48,733 nucleotides of DNA from Halorubrum xinjiangense (GTDB lineage: Archaea > Halobacteriota > Halobacteria > Halobacteriales > Haloferacaceae): positions 1-48,733 of the forward strand of contig NZ_FNBO01000019.1 of the NCBI RefSeq assembly GCF_900102375.1, read 5' to 3'. Below, piece after piece: positions 33,206-42,508 of this stretch (within the stretch, counting starts at the first letter, position 1; every line of letters starts with the position of its first letter). The notes under the pieces were generated by a model, which was not told the origin of the DNA, searched no databases, and worked only from the letters and a program-made list of their open reading frames with translations. Made by a program: the position numbers and the translations under genes.

Positions 33206-34390
33206 GTGTCACGGACCCGGCTGTTCGGATCGCTCTGCGCGCTGGTCTTCCTCGTCAACTTCGCGCGCGTCGTGTTCGCCCCGCTCGTGGGCGAGTTCAT
33301 CGACGCGTTCGGGATCCGCGAGGGGACCGCCGGGCTCATCGTCACGCTCGCGTGGCTCGGATCGGCCGCCCCGCGGCTCCCCGCAGGGTGGGCGCTCACG
33401 CGCTTCACGCGGCAGCGGGTGATCCTCGTCTCCGGCGCGATGCTGACCGCCGGCGCGCTGGGCGTCGCGCTCGCGCCGGGCGTCCTCGCGCTGATGGTCG
33501 CCGCGTTCGCGGTCGGCTTAGCCTCCGGCGTCTACTTCGTCGCCGCGAACCCTTTCATCGCGGAGCTGTTCCCGCAGCGCGTCGGTCGTGTGATGGGCGT
33601 CCACGGAATGGCGAGCCAGCTCTCCGCCGTCATCGCCGCGCCCGCCGTCACCGTCGCGCTGTGGTACGACTGGCGGTACGCCTTCTACGCGCTGGCGCTC
33701 GCCGCGGCGGCCAGCACGCTCCTGTTCGTCGCGCTCGCGAGGCGGACCGAGCTCCCCGACGCCGGCGCGGGAGACACCGACTTCCTCGGGGCCGCCCGCG
33801 GCGAGTGGAAGCTAATCTTCGCCGGCGTCGTGCTGATGGGGCTCACGAGCTTCGTCTGGCAGGGACTGTTCAACTTCTACGAGCTGTACATGATCGACAA
33901 GGGGCTGGCGCGGGCGACCGCGCGGAACCTCCTGACGGTGATCTTCGCCGCCGGCGTCCCCGCATTCCTCGTCTCGGGCGACCTCGCGGACCGGCTCCCC
34001 CACGTGCCGTACCTGCTCGGCATCGTCACGGCGTTCATCGGCGGGGTCGTCCTCGTCGTCGCCGCCGAGGGGCTGGCGGCGGTGATCGCCGCGAGCGTCG
34101 TCGTCGGCTTCGCCATCCACATGCTGTTCCCGGCCGGCGACACGTACCTGCTCGCGTCGCTGCCCGACGAGTCGCGCGCGTCGGCGTACGCGATGTTCTC
34201 GGCGGGGATGATGTCCACGCAGGCGGCGGGCTCGTGGGTCGTCGGCGAGGCCATCGAGGCGGGCGCGGGGTACGACGCCGTCTTCCTCGCGCTCGCAGGC
34301 GGCCTGTCGGTCCTGGTCGCCGCGTACGCGGCCCTGTACCGCCTCGGGCGCGTCCCCGGCGGCGCGGCTGGCGCGACGCGGGCGGCCTGA
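33206..34390 (+). CDS. MFS transporter
   Basis: A 394-residue permease with about 12 hydrophobic helices. The helix 2-3 loop carries a weak form of the MFS signature (GWALTRFTRQRVI) and helix 4 contains GLASGVYFVAANPFIAELFP, with SGDLADRLPHVPY as the second-half counterpart. The start is the GTG at 33206, directly before SRTRLFGSLCALVFLVNF. Substrate is unknown; the family resembles sugar-phosphate or nitrate-like exchangers only in general terms. It precedes the glycosyltransferase gene by 89 bases on the same strand. Confidence 0.82.
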   Translation: MSRTRLFGSLCALVFLVNFARVVFAPLVGEFIDAFGIREGTAGLIVTLAWLGSAAPRLPAGWALTRFTRQRVILVSGAMLTAGALGVALAPGVLALMVAAFAVGLASGVYFVAANPFIAELFPQRVGRVMGVHGMASQLSAVIAAPAVTVALWYDWRYAFYALALAAAASTLLFVALARRTELPDAGAGDTDFLGAARGEWKLIFAGVVLMGLTSFVWQGLFNFYELYMIDKGLARATARNLLTVIFAAGVPAFLVSGDLADRLPHVPYLLGIVTAFIGGVVLVVAAEGLAAVIAASVVVGFAIHMLFPAGDTYLLASLPDESRASAYAMFSAGMMSTQAAGSWVVGEAIEAGAGYDAVFLALAGGLSVLVAAYAALYRLGRVPGGAAGATRAA

Positions 34391-34479
34391 GGCGGCGCGG
34401 GCGGAGCGCGACCGGCCGGGACCGGCACGGGTCGGCGGTACCGCACCTGTTTTGGTCGTCGCTCCCGTGTGATCGGTAA

Positions 34480-35664
34480 ATGGAGTACGTTCAGGAGCGC
34501 GTGACGACGCTTCACGCGTTGACCGACCACCGGCCCGACGCCCCGACGGACCGCGCGGCGGTCGTCGTGCCGATGACCGAGCGCGAGTACGGGACGCTCG
34601 CGGCCGAGCGCGTGCTCTCGACGCTGGAGACGGTCGACCCGGCCCGAGTGATCGTGCCGCTGCGCGCGTCCGCCGACCGTGCCGGCCCGTTCGCGGAGTG
34701 GCTCGACGGGTTCGACCTCGACGTCGAGACGCTGTGGTGTGACGGGCCCCGACTCGCGTCGCTGCTCAAAGCGCGGGGGCTCGACGGCGACCGAGGCAAG
34801 GGCCGCGACGTGTGGCTCGCCCTCGGACGTGCGCTCGACGAAGAGTTCGTCGTCGTCCACGACGCCGACACGAAGACCTACTCGCCGGCGTTCGTGAACC
34901 GACTGCTGTTCCCGCTGGGGCGGGGGTACGCGTTCTCGAAGGGGTACTACGCCCGCGTCGAGGACGGCTCGCTGTACGGGCGGCTGTTCCGGCTGTTCTT
35001 CCGGCCGCTCGTCCGCGCGCTCGGCGACGCCGCGCCCGGGCGAGAGCCGGACATCCTCCGGTACCTCTCGGCGTTCCGCTACGCGCTCGCCGGCGAGTTC
35101 GCGGCGACGAGCGACCTCGTCTCCCGGCTCCGCGTCCAGCGCGGCTGGGGACTGGAGGTCGGGACGCTCGGCGAGGCGTTCGGCCACGCGGGCTTCGCGG
35201 ACAGCGCGCAGGTCGACTTGGGCCGGTACGAGCACGACCACCGCTCCGTCGAGGGGCCGACCGGCCTCGCCGACATGAGCCGGGCGGTCGGCGCGGCGAC
35301 GCTGCGCGCGGTCGAGGACGCTGACGTCGACGTCAAATACGACGGCCTCGCCGAGCGGTACCGCGAGGCCGCCGAGGAGCTGATAGACGGGTACGCCGCC
35401 GACGCCGCGTTCAACGGGCTCTCGTACGACCCCGACGCCGAGCGCTCGCAGGTGGCGACGTACGCCGAGGCGCTCGGCGAGCCGGGGTCGGACACGCGGC
35501 TCCCGGCGTGGGAGAACGCGCCGGTCGACCCCGACGAGGTCCGGGAGGCCGCGCGGGCGGACCTCGATTCGGTTCGCGACGGCGGCGCAGACAGGGAAAT
35601 CGACGCCGGCGGCGGCTCGCCGGCGGACGACGGACGGGCGGAGCCGGCCCCAGGGGAGGACTGA
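34480..35664 (+). CDS. Glucosyl-3-phosphoglycerate synthase-like glycosyltransferase
   Basis: A 394-residue GT-A glycosyltransferase. The nucleotide-sugar/metal motif VVVHDADTKTYS (DAD near residue 128-130) and the surrounding GKGRDVWLALGRAL and YAFSKGYYARV elements fit the GpgS/MpgS group (GT81-like), which makes glucosyl- or mannosyl-3-phosphoglycerate, precursor of a compatible solute. The C-terminal 50 residues are acidic and disordered. No matching phosphatase is adjacent, so the product may be finished elsewhere or the substrate may differ. It ends one base before the next ATG. Confidence 0.72.
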   Translation: MEYVQERVTTLHALTDHRPDAPTDRAAVVVPMTEREYGTLAAERVLSTLETVDPARVIVPLRASADRAGPFAEWLDGFDLDVETLWCDGPRLASLLKARGLDGDRGKGRDVWLALGRALDEEFVVVHDADTKTYSPAFVNRLLFPLGRGYAFSKGYYARVEDGSLYGRLFRLFFRPLVRALGDAAPGREPDILRYLSAFRYALAGEFAATSDLVSRLRVQRGWGLEVGTLGEAFGHAGFADSAQVDLGRYEHDHRSVEGPTGLADMSRAVGAATLRAVEDADVDVKYDGLAERYREAAEELIDGYAADAAFNGLSYDPDAERSQVATYAEALGEPGSDTRLPAWENAPVDPDEVREAARADLDSVRDGGADREIDAGGGSPADDGRAEPAPGED

Positions 35665-35665
35665 G

Positions 35666-36199
35666 ATGGCGGACGGAAGCGGCCCGAGCGTCGCCGCGCG
35701 CGACGACCTCGCCGGCGTCGTCGACCTGTTCGGGTGGCTCACCCGCGGGGAGATGTCACACGCGCTCTCGGAGCTGGCGTTTAAAAAGCGGACCGAGGTC
35801 GACGAGGGCGCGATCGACGCCGCCATCGACCTCGCGGTTCGAGAGTACGCGCTCGTGCCAGCCCCGGACGACGCGCTCTCGGGCGACGGTGAGACGGACC
35901 GGAGCGAGGAGGAGACGACCGCCCTCGCGGTCGGCCCGGCGGCGTTCCCGACGCTCCCGGAGGGCGCCGAGGACCTGCCGCACATTCTCGACGTGCCCGA
36001 CCGCGACGTCGACCGCGAGGCCCTCGCTGACTCGGTTCTCTCCCAACTACGCGAGGAGGCGGTCGAGGCGATAAACGAGGGCGACGCCGACCGGCTGGAG
36101 GTGCTCGCCGACGTGACCTACGACGTGGAGGCGTGGGCGCCGGTCGACACCGACCCGGTCCGGACGCGGATCCTCGCGGAGCTAGATGGAGGCGCCTGA
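35666..36199 (+). CDS. Conserved acidic protein, unknown function
   Basis: A 177-residue soluble acidic protein. The N-terminal part (DDLAGVVDLFGWLTRGEMSHALSELAFKKRTE) looks like a helical, possibly winged-helix-like segment, followed by an acidic linker and a C-terminal helical part (LREEAVEAINEGDADRLEVLADVTYDVEAWAP). It looks like a haloarchaea-specific conserved family, but I cannot name its function. It begins one base after the glycosyltransferase stop, so it is probably cotranscribed. Confidence 0.7.
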   Translation: MADGSGPSVAARDDLAGVVDLFGWLTRGEMSHALSELAFKKRTEVDEGAIDAAIDLAVREYALVPAPDDALSGDGETDRSEEETTALAVGPAAFPTLPEGAEDLPHILDVPDRDVDREALADSVLSQLREEAVEAINEGDADRLEVLADVTYDVEAWAPVDTDPVRTRILAELDGGA

Positions 36200-36321
36200 A
36201 CGGCGGGGAAGGCCGACTCAGCGCGGCGAAGGGACAAAACTCTCTCGGTCTTTGGCCGGATTCTCACGATGGAGACATCCGAATACGTCTTTAATCAATC
36301 CGGTTCCGAGTCGGGAACGTG

Positions 36322-37527
36322 ATGAAGAAAGCGAACATATTTGGTCGAGACGTGACGTCCAGACGCGGATTCCTCGCCGGGGCGGCGGCGCTCGGGAGCG
36401 TCGGATTGGCGGGGTGCGGTGCCCCGCGGGCAGATGACGGAAGCGGCGCGGAGAACGCTGTAGGGGACGGAGCGGGTGACGGCGGTGCGGCCGAACAGGT
36501 CGACGACTGGTCCGGGAGCGACTCGACGGCGGTCGAGACGGACCACCCGTTCACGTCGCCGCGGACGACGATCGATCTCGACGAGACGGACGGCGCGATC
36601 ACGATGTCGACGCGGGCGTGTCGCCATCGGCTCCTCGGCGACGAGACGCAGGGCGGCCCCTGGGAGCTGCCGGAGGTCTGGGCGTGGGAGACGCCGGACA
36701 CGGACCCCAGCGTTCCGGGGCCGCTGCTCCGGGTGACCGAGGGCACGGACCTGGAGATCACCTACGACAACACGGAGCACAACCGACCGCACACGTTCCA
36801 CGTCCACGGGCTCTCGAAGAGCTGGATGGACGACGGGGTCCCGACGACGACCGGCCAGCAGGTCGCTCCCGGCGAGGAGCACACCTACGAGATCACCGCG
36901 AACCAGCCGGGGACGCACTTCTATCACTGCCACTACCAGACACAGAACCACCTCGATATGGGGATGTACGGAATCCTCCGCGTCGACCCGGAGGGGTACG
37001 AGGCCCCCGACAAGGAGGCGTTCATGACGATCGGAGACTGGGACAGCCGGCTGTCGGCCTCGATGGCCGGCGCCGACGTCGAGTTCGGCCAGCGCGACCG
37101 CAACCCCGACGTGTTCACGGTCAACGGGCGGTGCGCGCCGTACACGTTCCACCCCGAGGAGGGCTCTCCCCTGATCGTTGAGGAAGGCGACGAGGTGCGG
37201 ATCCACTACGTCAACGCCGGCTACGAGTCGCACGCGATGCACACCCACAACCACGGCTTCACCGTCGTCGAGAAGGACGGCGGCGTCATCCCCGAGGCCG
37301 CTCGCCACCGCGAGGACGTGATTCCCATCGCGCCGGCCGAGCGCAAGACGATCGAGTTCACCGCCGACGCCGACCCCGGCGTCTACGCGCTCCACTGTCA
37401 CAAGGTGAACCACGCGATGAACGGCGAGAGCTACCCCGGCGGCATGATCGGCGGGATGGTCTACGAGAGCGTCACGGACACGGAGCAGTTCGCCTCCGTG
37501 ATGGAGATGGCCGGTTACCAGGGCTAA
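36322..37527 (+). CDS. Two-domain multicopper oxidase, Tat lipoprotein
   Basis: A 401-residue secreted copper enzyme. A twin-arginine signal (TSRRGFLAG) leads into a lipobox (GLAGCGAP). The first cupredoxin domain has HTFHVHGLS and the cluster FYHCHYQTQNHLDMGMYG. The second has SHAMHTHNHGF and LHCHKVNHAMNG. The HxHG and HCHxxxH patterns mark type-1 and interdomain copper sites of the small multicopper oxidase/nitrite-reductase-like group. I infer an oxidase of phenols, metals or a nitrite-reductase relative. An ATG at 36322 follows a GTG at 36319. The halocyanin at 333 is a possible electron partner but is far away. Confidence 0.87.
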   Translation: MKKANIFGRDVTSRRGFLAGAAALGSVGLAGCGAPRADDGSGAENAVGDGAGDGGAAEQVDDWSGSDSTAVETDHPFTSPRTTIDLDETDGAITMSTRACRHRLLGDETQGGPWELPEVWAWETPDTDPSVPGPLLRVTEGTDLEITYDNTEHNRPHTFHVHGLSKSWMDDGVPTTTGQQVAPGEEHTYEITANQPGTHFYHCHYQTQNHLDMGMYGILRVDPEGYEAPDKEAFMTIGDWDSRLSASMAGADVEFGQRDRNPDVFTVNGRCAPYTFHPEEGSPLIVEEGDEVRIHYVNAGYESHAMHTHNHGFTVVEKDGGVIPEAARHREDVIPIAPAERKTIEFTADADPGVYALHCHKVNHAMNGESYPGGMIGGMVYESVTDTEQFASVMEMAGYQG

Positions 37528-37580
37528 CCGCTCGAGCCGAGGGCTCCCCTCCTCCGCTCCGCCCGAGCTTTTCTCCCCTC

Positions 37581-38033
37581 TCAGCCCGAGAACTCCGACT
37601 CGCTCACGCGGACGATCACGGTTTCGTCGACGTCGCGGAGGTCGTACTCGGGCGTCTCGCCCTGTCGCCGCCGGACGAACAGCGGTTCGACCGGCCGCCC
37701 GTCGACGAGCCCGAACATCTTCAGCCGCTGGTCGGTCTCCTCCGGGGGCACGTCGCCGTCGCGGACCTCGCGGGCGAGGTCGCGGGAGAGCCACTCGTCG
37801 GTCGCGACCGAGGGCTCCAACACGAGCGCCTCCTCGACGAAGCGGACGAGGTACCAGTCGAGGTCGTTCAGAAGCGAGACGGCGGCGCCGAGGCTCACGG
37901 TGTCGACGGCGACGCTGTTCTCGAACGGCTCTTCGATCCGATAGGTAGCGAGCGCGTCGCGAGCCGTCTCGCGGGAGAGCAGCTCGTAGGAGAGCTCCAC
38001 GTCGGGGTCGCCGAGGAGACACACCCGCGTCAC
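37581..38033 (-). CDS. Conserved haloarchaeal protein, unknown function
   Basis: A 150-residue protein beginning TRVCLLGDPDVELSYELLSRETARDALATYRIEEPFEN, after the GTG at 38033. The frame is open back to 38087, but that part overlaps the SDR gene and is not like the rest. I recognise it as a type of protein conserved in haloarchaea (it resembles DUF5804, from memory), without known function. The mix of short strands and helices and no membrane segment suggests a cytoplasmic protein. It follows the SDR gene on the same strand after 47 bases. Confidence 0.68.
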   Translation of the reverse strand: MTRVCLLGDPDVELSYELLSRETARDALATYRIEEPFENSVAVDTVSLGAAVSLLNDLDWYLVRFVEEALVLEPSVATDEWLSRDLAREVRDGDVPPEETDQRLKMFGLVDGRPVEPLFVRRRQGETPEYDLRDVDETVIVRVSESEFSG

Positions 38034-38080
38034 ACGTCGGCGGTCGCGGGGCGCGGTAAAATCGGTTGCGGTCGGTGACG

Positions 38081-38797
38081 CTACCAAGAGATCCGCTCGC
38101 GGTCCTTCCAGAGGTGCCCCGCGGGGCTCCCCGGCGCGAACCGAGCGAGCCAGACCGGCGTCTCGGCGCCCTTGGAAGGCGTCCGAGGGGCCTCGTCGCC
38201 GCCCATGTCCGTCCGCACCCAGCCGGGGGAAACGGCGTTGGCGATGAGTCCCTGATCGCCGTACTCGCCGTCGAGGTACGCCGTCAGCCCGCCGACGCCG
38301 ACCTTCGAGAGCCGGTAGGCCGGGTAGCCGCCGTCCATCTGTCCGTCGGTGAATTGGCCGAGCCCCGACGAGAGCGTCACGACGCGACCCCCGGTCCCGT
38401 CCAAGAGGGGCGGCAGCGCGTGCTTGGTCAAGGCGACCGGCCCGCGGAGGTTCACGGCCATCGTGCGGTCGAAGTCCGCAGGGTCCATCTCGTGGAGGGG
38501 TCCCGACCGCGGAAACACGCCCGCGTTGTTGACGAGAACGTCGAGCGAGCCCTGTTCGCGCTCGATCCGGTCGACCGCGGACCGTATCTCCTCGTCCTCG
38601 GTCACGTCCAACCGGACCGCGTGCTGGTCGGACGCGGTGACGTCGTCGGGGTCGCGCGCACCGGCGTAGACGGTCGCTCCCAAGTCGGCGAGTTCCGCGG
38701 CGATCTCGGCGCCGATCCCCCGCGTCGCGCCCGTGACGAGGGCCACGTCGTCGGTCAGATCTGCCTTGAGATCGATGGCTGTCGAGGCGTCTGCCAT
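38081..38797 (-). CDS. Short-chain dehydrogenase/reductase
   Basis: A 238-residue NAD(P)-dependent SDR. The cofactor motif ALVTGATRGIG is near residue 15, with NNAGVFPR near 90, Ser in VVTLSSGLGQF near 136, and the catalytic YRLSK (YxxxK) near 155, followed by VSPGWVRTDMGG. All catalytic residues are present. Substrate unknown. The ATG lies at the start of the family alignment. The gene is on the minus strand upstream of the 150-residue protein. Confidence 0.88.
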   Translation of the reverse strand: MADASTAIDLKADLTDDVALVTGATRGIGAEIAAELADLGATVYAGARDPDDVTASDQHAVRLDVTEDEEIRSAVDRIEREQGSLDVLVNNAGVFPRSGPLHEMDPADFDRTMAVNLRGPVALTKHALPPLLDGTGGRVVTLSSGLGQFTDGQMDGGYPAYRLSKVGVGGLTAYLDGEYGDQGLIANAVSPGWVRTDMGGDEAPRTPSKGAETPVWLARFAPGSPAGHLWKDRERISW

Positions 38798-38879
38798 GCT
38801 GTTCGGTACGTCGCGTCGACAGTAGAAACCCTGGGTCGACGCCGCTTGGACCGGGTTTCCGGTCCGACCGTGTCCGCGG

Positions 38880-40082
38880 TCAGAACGTCGAGACGTCGCC
38901 CTCGATGACGCTGCGAGTGACGTCCGTCACGTCCGCCAGCTCGCGGTCGACGATGTCGAGCACGTCCGCCTCGATGTCGTTCAGCGCGACGCCGTCTTCG
39001 GTGACGATCTGCGCGTCGGCGACGTGCGGCTCGTCGATCGGGCGACCGATCTGTGAGAGCAGGCGGACCTGGAGGTCGCGGATGCCGTCGACCTCATCGG
39101 TGACGGACTCGGCGACGCGAGTGGAGAGCAGGTTGTAGATCTTCCCGATGTGGTTAACGGGGTTCTTCCCGGAGGTCGCCTCCATCGACATCGGGCGGTT
39201 GGGCGTGATGAGGCCGTTCGCGCGGTTGCCGCGCCCGACCGAGCCGTCGTCGCCCTGCTCGGCGGAGGTGCCGGTGACGGTGAGGTAGACGGAGCCCTCG
39301 TCGTAGTCGTCGGCGGTGTTGACGTCGACGTTGACCTCACGGTCGGTGTACTCGCGGGCGAGGTCGTCGACGTACTCGCGGACGGACGCGACCGCGTCGT
39401 CGTACTCGTCGAGGCCGTCGACGTACGCGTCGACCATCGCGGCGGCGACGGTGATGTCGATCCGGTCGCCCTCGCGTTTCCCCATGATCTTCACGTCGGG
39501 GCCGAGCTCGGGGTGGTCGTCGTGGTAGGTCGTGTTGAGCGCGTGCTCGGCCTCGCGGACGATCGTCTCCGTCTCGGTGAGCGGCGCGTGGCCGACGCCG
39601 AAGGAGGTGTCGTTGGCCATCGGAACCTCCTGCGTCTCCTCGCCGAAGACGTCTTGGAGGTCTCCCGACCCCTCGCCGAGCCTGGCGTCGACGACGACGT
39701 CGGTGCCGTACTCCAGCTCCGGGATCGCCTCGGAGAGGTACTCGCGGGCGGCCGCCAGCGCGGTCGAGTCGACGGGGAGCTGCTCGCCGTCGTACTCCTT
39801 CGTGGCGCGGCCGACGATGAGGATGTAGATGGGCTCGACGACCTCGCCGCCGCCGAACGCGGGAGCCGCGCGGCCGGCGACCAGCTGCGTCTCGTCCGTG
39901 TTGTAGTGGAGCACCTTGCCAACGCGATCGAGGTAGAGCTGCGAGAGCGCCCGTGAGACGGACTCAGCGACGCCGTCGCAGATCGAGTCGGGGTGGCCGA
40001 TCCCCTTTCGCTCGACGATCTCGACCTCCTGGTCCTCGACCGCCTGTCGGTCGAGGCGGCTGACCTGTATGTTCCGATCCAT
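38880..40082 (-). CDS. mat: Methionine adenosyltransferase (archaeal type)
   Basis: A 400-residue S-adenosylmethionine synthetase of the archaeal family, which differs strongly from bacterial MetK. Seen are [18 protein letters not shown] (near residue 24), [22 protein letters not shown] near 60, and the conserved [17 protein letters not shown] near 160. [34 protein letters not shown] near 285-315 forms the ATP/phosphate-binding region. It supplies SAM for methylation. A TATA-like GTATAAC (40109-40115) lies about 30 bases upstream, and a 17-bp palindrome lies 59-75 bases upstream. Confidence 0.95.
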   Translation of the reverse strand: MDRNIQVSRLDRQAVEDQEVEIVERKGIGHPDSICDGVAESVSRALSQLYLDRVGKVLHYNTDETQLVAGRAAPAFGGGEVVEPIYILIVGRATKEYDGEQLPVDSTALAAAREYLSEAIPELEYGTDVVVDARLGEGSGDLQDVFGEETQEVPMANDTSFGVGHAPLTETETIVREAEHALNTTYHDDHPELGPDVKIMGKREGDRIDITVAAAMVDAYVDGLDEYDDAVASVREYVDDLAREYTDREVNVDVNTADDYDEGSVYLTVTGTSAEQGDDGSVGRGNRANGLITPNRPMSMEATSGKNPVNHIGKIYNLLSTRVAESVTDEVDGIRDLQVRLLSQIGRPIDEPHVADAQIVTEDGVALNDIEADVLDIVDRELADVTDVTRSVIEGDVSTF

Positions 40083-40108
40083 TAGCGGCGGCTACTCCGC
40101 GGGCGACA

Positions 40109-40115
40109 GTATAAC
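40109..40115 (-). promoter_or_regulatory. TATA box for mat
   Basis: GTTATAC on the minus strand, about 30 bases from the ATG at 40082. Confidence 0.45.
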
Positions 40116-40140
40116 TTGCGGAAACTCTCCGCCGACATTG

Positions 40141-40157
40141 AATTACCAACGGTAATT
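40141..40157. promoter_or_regulatory. 17-bp palindrome, possible operator upstream of mat
   Basis: AATTACC-AAC-GGTAATT is a perfect inverted repeat with a 3-base centre in the divergent region between mat (minus) and the lipoprotein gene at 40259 (plus). It lies 59-75 bases upstream of the mat ATG, just beyond the TATA-like box, where regulators of haloarchaeal promoters often bind. It is AT-rich in an otherwise GC-rich region. The binding protein is unknown. Confidence 0.5.
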
Positions 40158-40258
40158 TAAATCGGGTTCGACGGGCCCGTCACGGTCGACGGCGCCGTGG
40201 CACAAGTGGTCGTTTACGTTTCGGCAATACCTTTCAGTCGACTGTCCGAACTGTCGGT

Positions 40259-41269
40259 ATGGACGAACTCGCGCCCTCTCGCCGTCGCCTCCTCGCCGGC
40301 GCGCTCGCGGGCGGTATCGGCGCCGCCGCCGGCTGTCTTGGGACCGACGAGGACGGCGACACGGACGACGGCAGCGGACCGCAGCTCAGGCTCTCGCTCT
40401 CGCGGATCGACGGATCGCTGCGCGATCGGTACGTGCGCGACCGGAACGACCCGCCGACGGAGTGGGACGAGGCGGCGCTCGACGCCGCGCTGGCGGGCGA
40501 ATCACACACGACGCAAGGCCGCAAACCGTTCTTCGCGGCCCCCGACGATCCGGAGTACGTCCTGCGGGACGGCACCTACCACCGGCTCGGCTCCGTCGTC
40601 GTCGACGAGGTCGCCGAGACGTATCCGGTCCTCCGTCTCTTCGAGGTCGACGGAGAGGGCTCCGGAGGCGACGACGATTCCACGGTCGACGGCGGCGAAG
40701 ACGGCGATCTCCCCGACGCCGACCGGCGCGCGGTCCGGATCGCGCACCTCGCCGCGCGGGCCCGCGGCAACGTCGGCGGGTACCCGGTCGGACTGGTCCA
40801 GCGCGGCGGCTACGCCTACCGCGACGAGACCGCTCGCGCGGAGAGCGCGCTGCTCGCCGCCGACGGCCCCGATCGCGTCGCCTACCGGGATAGCACGTAT
40901 CGGGTGGAAATCGAACGGGAGCGCTTTCACGAGGCCGTGTACCGGCCGACCGCGGAGGCGGTCGCCGAGTCCCCCGAGCGGATGGAGGCGATCCTCCGGG
41001 CGACGTTCGTCGGCGCCAGGGTCGGGTCGGACGACCTCTCCGCGGAGGCGACGCGGATCGTCGAGCAGGCGGGCATGGAGGAGTACAGCGAGGCGCACCC
41101 GTACTCGGACGCCTACGTCGAACTGCTCCGTGCGATCGACGCGCGTCACTACGTCGACGGCAACGTTCGCAAAGACGCCGCCGCCCGCGAGACCGAGGAG
41201 GAGATGATCCGGTACGGCGACGAGTACTACGAGCGCTACCTCCGTATTTTGGACGGAGAGGAGGGCTGA
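40259..41269 (+). CDS. Tat lipoprotein, unknown function
   Basis: A 336-residue secreted lipoprotein. SRRRLLAGALAGGIGAAAGC supplies the twin-arginine signal and lipobox ending at Cys22, here shortened by one residue; a Gly/Asp-rich linker follows. The mature part has charged helical stretches (ADRRAVRIAHLAARARGNVGG and later) with no enzyme motif I recognise. It is monocistronic and convergent with the aminotransferase gene. It has the same design as the lipoprotein at 31389, but I cannot say whether they are homologous. Confidence 0.72.
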   Translation: MDELAPSRRRLLAGALAGGIGAAAGCLGTDEDGDTDDGSGPQLRLSLSRIDGSLRDRYVRDRNDPPTEWDEAALDAALAGESHTTQGRKPFFAAPDDPEYVLRDGTYHRLGSVVVDEVAETYPVLRLFEVDGEGSGGDDDSTVDGGEDGDLPDADRRAVRIAHLAARARGNVGGYPVGLVQRGGYAYRDETARAESALLAADGPDRVAYRDSTYRVEIERERFHEAVYRPTAEAVAESPERMEAILRATFVGARVGSDDLSAEATRIVEQAGMEEYSEAHPYSDAYVELLRAIDARHYVDGNVRKDAAARETEEEMIRYGDEYYERYLRILDGEEG

Positions 41270-41294
41270 CCGGGCTGCGCGTCTCCCGGCCGCC

Positions 41295-42416
41295 TCAGCG
41301 GACCGCCTCGTACGCCTCCGCCATCACGTCGAGCGCCTCGCGAAGTTCGTCCTCGTCGGTCGCGTACGAGATGCGCGCGTGGCCCGCCCCGTTCTCGCCG
41401 AACGCCTCGCCGGGGACGACGACCACGCCGCGGTCGATACACTCGTCGACGAAGCCGTCCGGGACGCGCGGCATCGCGTAGAACGCCCCCTGCGGCGTCG
41501 GGCAGTCGATGCCGATGTCGTCGAAGCCGTCGAGGAGGATGTCCCGCCGGCGCTCGAAGGAGGCGGTCATCTCGTCGACCACGTCCCGGTCGCCCCGGAG
41601 CGCGGCCTCGGCGGCGTACTGGGCCGGCGCCGAGGCGCACGCCTGCGCGTATTGGTGGACGCGCAGCATGCGCTCGACGCGCTCTGCGGCGCCGTACACC
41701 CAGCCGAGCCGCCAGCCCGTCATCGAGAACAGCTTCGAGGCGGAGTTGACGACCACGACGTTGTCCGTCTCCGCGAACTCGATCGGGGAGCGGTGTTCGC
41801 CGTCGAAGACGGTGTACTCGTACACCTCGTCGGATACGCAGAGCACGTCGTGCTCGTCGGCGATCCGGGCGAACTCGCGCACGTCTTCCTCGGTGGAGAC
41901 GGCGCCCGTGGGGTTCCCGGGCGAGTTCACGACGAACGCGGCCGTGTCCTCGGTGATCGCCGCTTCGATGGCGGCCGGGTCGATGGTGAGGTCGTCGCGG
42001 AGCGGCACGGGGACCGACTCGCCGCCCGTCAGCTTCGTCAGCGCGTCGTAGGAGACGAACCCCGGATCGGGGATCAACACCTCGTCGCCGGCGTCGACGT
42101 GGGCCTCGAGGGCGACGTGGAGCGCCTCGCTGCCGCCCGCGGTCGCGATGACGTTCCCGGGGTCGAGGTCGATCCCCTGGTCGGCGCGGTGTTTCTCGGC
42201 GATGGCCTCCCGGAGCCCGAGCGTGCCCTTGTTCTCGGTGTACGCGTCCGCCTTCCCGGACTCGATGGCGTTGACCGCCGCCCGCCGGGCGTGGTCCGGC
42301 GTCGGGAAGTCGGGCTGGCCCAGTCCGAGGTTGATCGCGTCGTCGCCGGCCGCCTCGAACACCTCGCGGATCCCGCTTATCGAGATCCGCTCGACCCTGT
42401 CGGAGAACGTCGTCAT
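41295..42416 (-). CDS. PLP-dependent aminotransferase (aspartate aminotransferase-like)
   Basis: A 373-residue class I aminotransferase. Characteristic stretches are INLGLGQPDFPTPDHARRAA near 30, VNSPGNPTGAV near 165, the CVSDEVYEYTVFDG strand with the cofactor-binding Asp near 195, and NSASKLFSMTGWRLGW with the PLP lysine (SASKLF) near 228. The C-terminal HARISYA supplies the carboxylate-binding Arg. Likely aspartate/aromatic or alanine type, substrate not certain. The ATG at 42416 is right for the family. Confidence 0.9.
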   Translation of the reverse strand: MTTFSDRVERISISGIREVFEAAGDDAINLGLGQPDFPTPDHARRAAVNAIESGKADAYTENKGTLGLREAIAEKHRADQGIDLDPGNVIATAGGSEALHVALEAHVDAGDEVLIPDPGFVSYDALTKLTGGESVPVPLRDDLTIDPAAIEAAITEDTAAFVVNSPGNPTGAVSTEEDVREFARIADEHDVLCVSDEVYEYTVFDGEHRSPIEFAETDNVVVVNSASKLFSMTGWRLGWVYGAAERVERMLRVHQYAQACASAPAQYAAEAALRGDRDVVDEMTASFERRRDILLDGFDDIGIDCPTPQGAFYAMPRVPDGFVDECIDRGVVVVPGEAFGENGAGHARISYATDEDELREALDVMAEAYEAVR

Positions 42417-42508
42417 ATCCGTGTGGGGGCGCCGCCGCGAGTTAGTTCTTGTCACGTGGGACTGACGGGCCGATCCGGGGACCCCGGAGGCGAATCGAGT
42501 CCGGGGAG

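Noticed and set aside
33877-35985. Long minus-strand open frame opposite MFS and glycosyltransferase genes
   Set aside because: Shadow of real genes with Arg/Val-rich composition and no motifs.
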